Assembly: GCA_036244855.1 (NCBI GenBank)
Contig: BQKZ01000675.1
Span: 93,302-107,035, forward strand
Length of the DNA stretch: 13,734 nt
Source: Temnopleurus reevesii
Taxonomy: Eukaryota; Echinodermata; Echinoidea; Temnopleuroida; Temnopleuridae
Direction of reading: 5' to 3'
A program made the translations under genes and the position numbers. Numbering within the stretch: the stretch's first letter is position 1; each line of letters starts with the position of its first letter. Below are positions 8,820 through 13,734 of the stretch, piece by piece. Below the pieces are notes generated by a model. It made no database searches and was not told the DNA's origin. It was given only the letters and a program-made list of their open reading frames with translations.

Positions 8820-8837
8820 ATCTTACCCCAGTATACG

Positions 8838-9115
8838 GGTGTGAGTGTGTGTGTGTGTGTGTTTTCTTGTGTGTGTTTTCTTATGTGTGTGTGTATGTGT
8901 GTGCGTATGTGGCTTAAGTGGCATGTATGCCAATGGAAGAGCTTTAAAGGTCTTTGATGCCAATACATAAGGACATTTTTGAGAGATCGCATCGCGTAAT
9001 TTTGATGAATGTAGATACGATTCATGTTTGATGGAATATAAAAACGTGCCATGGGGGATATAGGTGGGGCTCTGTTGTGCGTGTGTGTGTGTGTATTTGT
9101 GTATATATGTGTGGG
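8838..9115. repeat. Interrupted (GT)n tracts
   Basis: GT/TGTGTTT repeats lie at about 8838-8911 and again at 9077-9112, separated by about 165 bp of ordinary sequence. The minus-strand 154-codon frame over this region is mainly Thr-His repeat and is not considered a gene. Confidence 0.85.
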
Positions 9116-9393
9116 CTTAGTGGATGAATGTGTAAGATAAGAAAGATAAAACGCTAAGAATTGTTTTGTGTGTATGAAGGTGTCTATTGTCAATTATTCA
9201 TATATTTTCTTGCAAGAAGTTTTACCATTGGCTTGAAATACCAATCATCTTTATTTAAAAAAAAGTAAGATGATGTGGCCTAAATTCTACAGATATTGCA
9301 GAACAGAGGAAAGATATAAGATTTGTACTCCACATGCATGGGGGTTATGAAAGCATGCTGACATCTTCATGTGCTGACCAGATCTGCAGATAG
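9116..9393. other. No gene recognised
   Basis: The sequence is AT-rich with an A8 run near 9260. The frame shared with the downstream reverse-transcriptase remnant is closed by TAG at 9391-9393, so any older coding continuity here is not readable. Confidence 0.45.
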
Positions 9394-9711
9394 AGAGATG
9401 AAGACGTTTCATCGTTAATACCTGTCGTTGCCTCATTCAAAAACACAAGCAACGGAATGTGACTTGTGAAGTATGCAGACGACCTAGCTCTTAGTGTGGA
9501 CTCAAGAAAGATTAAGAAGCGAGCTGCTGAGACCGCCAAAATACAGACTCGGTGTGGTGTACTCTCCTGTACAGGCTTGCTTGTCACAGCAGCTTTATAC
9601 AAACAAAAACTAGGCGTGTTGTTGTTGCTGCATCTCCGACTGTTCGTGGAAGGTAGACGGAAAGGGTGTCTGTTCTGGTTATCAGATGTTCTTTATGCTG
9701 GATGTATATGA
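9394..9711 (+). pseudogene. Decayed reverse-transcriptase fragment (YADDLAL)
   Basis: The plus-strand frame contains VKYADDLALSVDS, with YADDLAL at 9472-9492. This matches the palm catalytic motif (Y/F-A-D-D) of retrotransposon reverse transcriptases, where KYADDLAL is common in non-LTR elements. The frame also reads SSLIPVVASF upstream but is broken by TGA at 9460-9462, just before the motif, and by TAG at 9391. Downstream residues to the stop show no recognisable RT blocks. A functional RT is several hundred residues, so this is at best a relic. The call rests on one motif, and chance resemblance cannot be excluded. Confidence 0.4.
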
Positions 9712-9736
9712 TTTCCTTTTTCATGGAAAATATGAT

Positions 9737-9905
9737 TGACCTCCGAGAGGGAGAAAAGGAGAAAAAAAGGAGAACGTGATAGCTCGAAAGACAATGAGGA
9801 TGAGGGCGGAGGAGAAGATGAAGAAGAAGAAGAAGAAGAAGAAGAAGAAGAAGAAGGAATGAGGAGGAGGGGAAGTGGCAGGAGGAGAAGCAAGAGTGAA
9901 AGAAT
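9737..9905. repeat. Purine-rich tract with (GAA)n core
   Basis: The plus strand is largely A and G (GAGGGAGAAAAGG-type blocks), with uninterrupted GAA units at about 9820-9856. It leads into the GAT repeat. Like the tract at 1-162, it has triplex-forming potential, with purines on the opposite strand relative to that tract. Confidence 0.85.
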
Positions 9906-9997
9906 ATACTGATAGTGGAGGGGTCAGAGATAATAATATTTATGATAATGACGACGATGCTGATGGGCGTAAATATCCTGAAGCATACCCTCGAAAT

Positions 9998-10001
9998 GAT
10001 T

Positions 10002-10060
<59 letters not shown>

Positions 10061-10118
10061 AATGATGATTATGATAATGATGATGATGATAATAATTATG
10101 ATGATGGTGGTGGTGATA

Positions 10119-10150
<32 letters not shown>

Positions 10151-10184
10151 GGTGATGAAGATGATGTTGACGGTGATAATTGTA

Positions 10185-10223
<39 letters not shown>

Positions 10224-10372
10224 GTTATGATGATGATGATGATGATCATGATGGTGATGATGATGATGATGATGATGATGGTGATGATTGTGATGATGAT
10301 GATGATGATAGTGAGTAGAATGATGGTGATGATGATCATGACGGTGGTGCTGCATTGGTGATGACGTTGATA

Positions 10373-10417
<45 letters not shown>

Positions 10418-10474
10418 GTTATGATGATGATGATGATGATCATGATGGTGATGATGATGATGATGATGGTGATT

Positions 10475-10522
<48 letters not shown>

Positions 10523-10632
10523 ATGATGATGATGATGATGATGTTGACGATGCTGATGATGGGGATTATGATAAATCTAATGGTGATGATAAAGGTAGGG
10601 GTGAAGGTAGTCGTCGTGGTGATGATGATATT
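9998..10632. repeat. Large compound (GAT)n repeat, about 600 bp
   Basis: Mostly GAT triplets with GGT, TAT, AAT and CAT interruptions. Depending on frame it translates to poly-Asp, poly-Met/Ile or poly-His, and frames remain open on both strands only because the triplet lacks stops, so none is a gene. The block starting AAGGATG at 10184 recurs at 10372 with the same order of interruptions (GGTTATG, then TCATGATGG), shifted 188-194 bp, showing an internal duplication. Confidence 0.93.
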
Positions 10633-10710
10633 AGTGATGATTTTGACGATTAGGATTTACACGATCGCGATACAAATGAGATCAACAGTCAATTAAGACG
10701 ATGAAGACAA

Positions 10711-10723
10711 CGACGACGACGAC

Positions 10724-10760
<37 letters not shown>

Positions 10761-10780
10761 GGGGGAGAAGAAGAAGAAGG
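10711..10780. repeat. (GAC)n(GAT)n with G6 and GAA run
   Basis: GAC units (10711-10723) pass into GAT units to about 10759, then G6 (10760-10765) and GAAGAAGAA. It is separated from the main GAT block by about 80 bp and is probably an offshoot of the same repeat. Confidence 0.85.
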
Positions 10781-11175
10781 AAAGTGATACAGCAGAAAAT
10801 GATCATTGTTTTCTAATTAAAAAACGATAATACGTAAATAAATGAAACAAAATTTAGGCAAAGGATTAATTTAGTTTTACCTTTGTGATTTCATATCTAC
10901 CTTAGATAGCAGGAGAGAGTGTAGGCATAATTTCCTGAAAGGGTCCAAATTTTGCCTAAAATCCTGTGCAGTAACTTTAGAGAAATTTGGAGAGGGGTGT
11001 CCTACCAACTGCCAAGATACTGGCATTATTTTGCTACTATCTTCTGATTGGTTCAATGAATATTTTTTCTTGATTTGAAAAAAAATAATTTTGTTCTTAA
11101 GTTGATCAAAAGTCGAACAGTAAACAAAGTTTGGATTCTTTTCTTCAAAATGCTAAAAAAAGGCAGACCAATTTT
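10781..11175. other. AT-rich stretch, no gene recognised
   Basis: No significant ORF or fold. The frame that enters the CT repeat from 11075 owes its length to the repeat. Confidence 0.5.
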
Positions 11176-11399
11176 ATTTTCTGTCTCTCCCTCCTCTCTT
11201 TATCTCTCGCTCTCTCTCTCTCTCTCTTTCTTTCTCTCTTTCTATCTCTTTATTTCACTCTCCCTCTCTCTCTCTGTCTGTCTGTCTCTCTATTTTTTCA
11301 CTTCCTTCCTATTTCTCTCTTTATCTCTCACTCTATCCCATTCTACATCCCTGCCTGTCTGTCTTTCTTTCTCTCTCCCTCGCTCTCTCCTTCTCTCTG

Positions 11400-11433
<34 letters not shown>
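11176..11433. repeat. CT-rich tract followed by (CA)16
   Basis: CT/CTTT/GTCT units run from about 11181 to 11399, then a clean (CA)n at 11401-11432. The two overlapping plus-strand frames (11075-11491 and 11131-11484) read as Leu/Ser then Thr-His repeats and are artefacts. Confidence 0.92.
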
Positions 11434-11435
<2 letters not shown>

Positions 11436-12692
11436 ACAGATGCGGGCACATTCTCTCTTGTTACTCTTTCACTTACCATCTTAAAAAGTAATGTTGCAGT
11501 AGATTCAACAAGGCGTTACAGTGCCTGAGCCAGGCTAGGACTGCAGTCTAAAAACGGGGCATCATTAATCTCAAACCCACACAAGTGTCAAACCCTTCCT
11601 GCTGATGAGAATAAAATGTCCATTCGCCTTCTGCTAAGTCAATCTGTTTTTATGAAAAGTACTCCTCGGATTAAATCATGAGGTCGTGCATTGGTCAATT
11701 ATCATTACTTAAATAACTGACATCATTTAATGAGTATATTGCACCATTAATGAGCTTTAAATGCTAAGCGTCTACAATAATCTTTAGTAGTTTCCTTGTT
11801 TCCAAAATTTGTCACTATAGGTTGTTTGGTATCCAGAGAAGAAAACTATTTACAACCCGGATACGATATAATGAGCGTATATACAAATTGACTACTTATA
11901 TTAAACCCGGTTTCTGCACAAAGTCTATGGGAATGGCAGAAATCAGTAGTCAATGTGTAAAAATGTAAGCATTGAACAATTTCAACCTCTCATTCTCACA
12001 CACAATTTGCAGGATGTCTGCTTTCTTCATGGCTTTTTAAAGACAGGTAACAAAGATTTTTATCCGTTGTTAACTTTTTATGTTGCTTTTATGTCAAACT
12101 CTAGTAAAAATTGAAAAAAGGTTGCTACACTAAGAGCGTAAAGCGGGAAACCTATGACCGAAATGAATAAAGTTACAAAAAATCATGCCATCACTTTAAC
12201 CAACAAGAAAATTGTAACTTTCTTTCGGCTGAACCGACTTTGATAAAACGAAGCACATTCGTTGAATTAAAAACATATACTAATAAAGAATATGGCCAAA
12301 GAAAAATGTGTACCGTATAAAGTTTTCCGGGAACATTTTGATTGTAACACTCTGAATAGGAAGCACTGCTGTCTTTCTTGAATATACTCCAACAGATTGA
12401 AACTGAACGGCTTGTACTTGGCATCCAAAATTGATGAATTCATCATCTCAATTTCAACAGAACATCAATCTTTCTTGCATGATGGAATGGATTTTAAATT
12501 GAGCAACTTCATCGGTTGTTATGAGAAAGCTACCAATTACATACAATACGTACTGTCACATTTTCATGCATAATATCTGATTTGGGTAGATGATACCGAA
12601 TTGAAAATGCTGATGATATTTCCAGTAATTACTCTGGAAGTGATTTGAGCAGATGGAAGTTTCAATCGCCATTCCCATTTGGCGGTGCTGAT
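11434..12692. other. No gene recognised; one compound hairpin and one weak exon-like motif
   Basis: Contains an inverted repeat at 11887-11954 and a 34-nt segment at 12013-12046 flanked by splice-like AG and GT. The minus-strand 77-codon frame at 12191-12424 has no recognisable domain. Confidence 0.45.
11887..11954. repeat. Compound inverted repeat
   Basis: ATTGACTACT (11887-11896) pairs with AGTAGTCAAT (11945-11954), and TTTCTGC (11911-11917) pairs with GCAGAAA (11936-11942). The left arm has 14 unpaired bases between the two stems against 2 on the right. It could be a small decayed fold-back element. Confidence 0.6.
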
Positions 12693-12804
12693 CTAAAGCC
12701 CAGATCACATAGAGGCCCGGAAGCAACACGATTCAACACGACTCTTTGTTAATTCACAGTCAACTGCCTCAGAACAAAGAGTCGTGTTGAATCTGGGGCT
12801 TAAG
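12693..12804. repeat. Fold-back with perfect 21-bp arms
   Basis: The arms 12730-12750 and 12773-12793 are exact reverse complements over 21 bp, enclosing a 22-base loop. Outside them, CTAAAGCCCAGAT (12693-12705) and ATCTGGGGCTTAAG (12791-12804) also pair imperfectly, so the right arm is continuous while the left has about 24 extra bases (12706-12729). That pattern suggests an inverted-repeat element with an insertion in one arm. No target-site duplication is seen. The inner hairpin is similar in size to a small-RNA precursor, but nothing else supports that. Confidence 0.8.
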
Positions 12805-13734
12805 GGCGCCCTTTATAATTCCGCGATCAAACGGCTTATGAAGCACAGCCTTGTCGGATACGCAAATAAAACGTATGCCCAGATTAAATAATTCTTTTCT
12901 AGGCCATTTACGATATTTGCATGGATTTCAATTTGCTAATACTAAGCTATTATGCCTTCGAGAATGGCAGAAGGATAAACGACACCCAAGTATAACCATC
13001 AACACAATAAGAAAAAAACTGCACTAAATATGCACATCTTCGCGAAAAGGTGGTACCTGCCGTAGAAGTGTTAAAGGTTTAACATTGTAATCTTTTGATC
13101 TACACGAAAGTTTAGATTTGCAGCAAAACTCTGAAGGGTGCAATATTGTACCCTTTGACAGCCTCAAGCGGGCACTGTGATCATATATGGACTCCTCGAT
13201 TATATTGCACAGGCATTTGATCTTGGCCCGATTGAATAAGACGTTTTAGAATCGATCAAACAATCTAAAGGACGCTGGCTTGACTCCTCTGAGCACTCCC
13301 ATAGAGAGCAAACTCATACATTCTGTGGTCCGACTTGTCACCCCAAACAGCGCAATGTTACATCCAGAAAGGTGCCGCAAAAAGTTTTGCATCTGTTCGC
13401 ACCAATGTTGCATCTTTATTTAGAGGTGTTTGTACATATGCAGGCAGAAAGCGCCACTTTGTCCCAATTAAGCGTAAACAAATAATTGCAATGTCTCGTT
13501 GTGCAAAGATTAGATGGGAACATGTTTGACAAACGCTGTAGGTTATTACTTGGCTAACACTCGATGTGCGATCAAGTTGCGTTTTTCCAAATGCGTTTCC
13601 TGTTTTTACAGTACCAGAAGAGAACTTTTTGTAGACTATGAAAAGTCTTTTGGGTCAGAGGTAACATCTCATGAATGTAAATGTAACACAAGCACCAAAG
13701 ATTATAACTTTTTGTGACCCCATCACCTTCCTTT
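12805..13734. other. No gene recognised
   Basis: The small plus-strand frames at 13335-13529 and 13514-13717 have no domains and overlap each other. A near-perfect 22-bp palindrome at 13134-13155 (AAGGGT...ACCCTT around CAATATTG) and a GTTAAA-GG-TTTAAC hairpin at 13070-13083 are present, with no assigned role. Confidence 0.45.

Noticed and set aside
7075..9115. Regularly spaced GT tracts considered as an array (CRISPR-like or satellite)
   Set aside because: Tract lengths and spacers are irregular, the repeats are dinucleotides, and the genome is eukaryotic.
9584..10361. Long overlapping frames on both strands (poly-Asp, poly-His, poly-Met, poly-Ile)
   Set aside because: All are translations of the GAT repeat, open on both strands at once only because the triplet contains no stop.
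13335..13717. Two overlapping plus-strand frames at the right end
   Set aside because: Short, unrecognised, mutually overlapping, with no splice or promoter context.

Overview
This is a eukaryotic, almost certainly metazoan, window. It is AT-rich, mostly non-coding, full of microsatellites and small inverted-repeat elements, and has no operons or prokaryote-style gene packing. The only confidently recognised gene piece is the 3' end of a two-pore-domain (K2P) potassium channel. The repeat style (Harbinger-like MITEs with GGGGGTGTTGTTC ends, retroposon tails ending in AATAAA plus a short tandem repeat, very long GAT/ATT tracts) suggests a marine invertebrate, possibly an echinoderm or other deuterostome. 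That placement is an inference of low certainty.

Layout. Positions 23-2407 and 2656-5040 are two direct copies of the same 2385 bp at a constant offset of 2633. The second copy is bounded on both sides by a single N (2655 and 5041). Each copy holds, in order: a pure pyrimidine tract, a C/G-rich hairpin block, an ATT/ATC microsatellite, unique-looking AT-rich DNA, two Harbinger-like MITEs in opposite orientation, a 13-bp-stem hairpin, and a probable non-LTR retroposon 3' tail ending in (TCAAC)n. The N borders and near-identity make an assembly duplication (an unmerged or allelic contig) more likely than a real tandem duplication.

Immediately after the second N, 5042-5239 encodes the last 65 residues of the K2P channel, from the second selectivity filter (GFGD) through the last membrane helix to the stop. 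The rest of the gene is not in the window. From 5240 on I see no convincing gene. This part holds a palindromic element (5703-5877), GT/GA microsatellites, a 145-bp fold-back element with a perfect 9-bp target-site duplication (8675-8819), a decayed reverse-transcriptase fragment with a YADDLAL motif (about 9394-9711), a purine tract followed by roughly 600 bp of (GAT)n, a CT/CA microsatellite block (11176-11433), and a hairpin with perfect 21-bp arms (12730-12793).

Most long open frames here are translations of trinucleotide or CT repeats and are not genes. I found no previously undescribed multi-gene system. The notable content is the probable assembly artefact, the truncated channel exon and several small fold-back elements that may be undescribed families.
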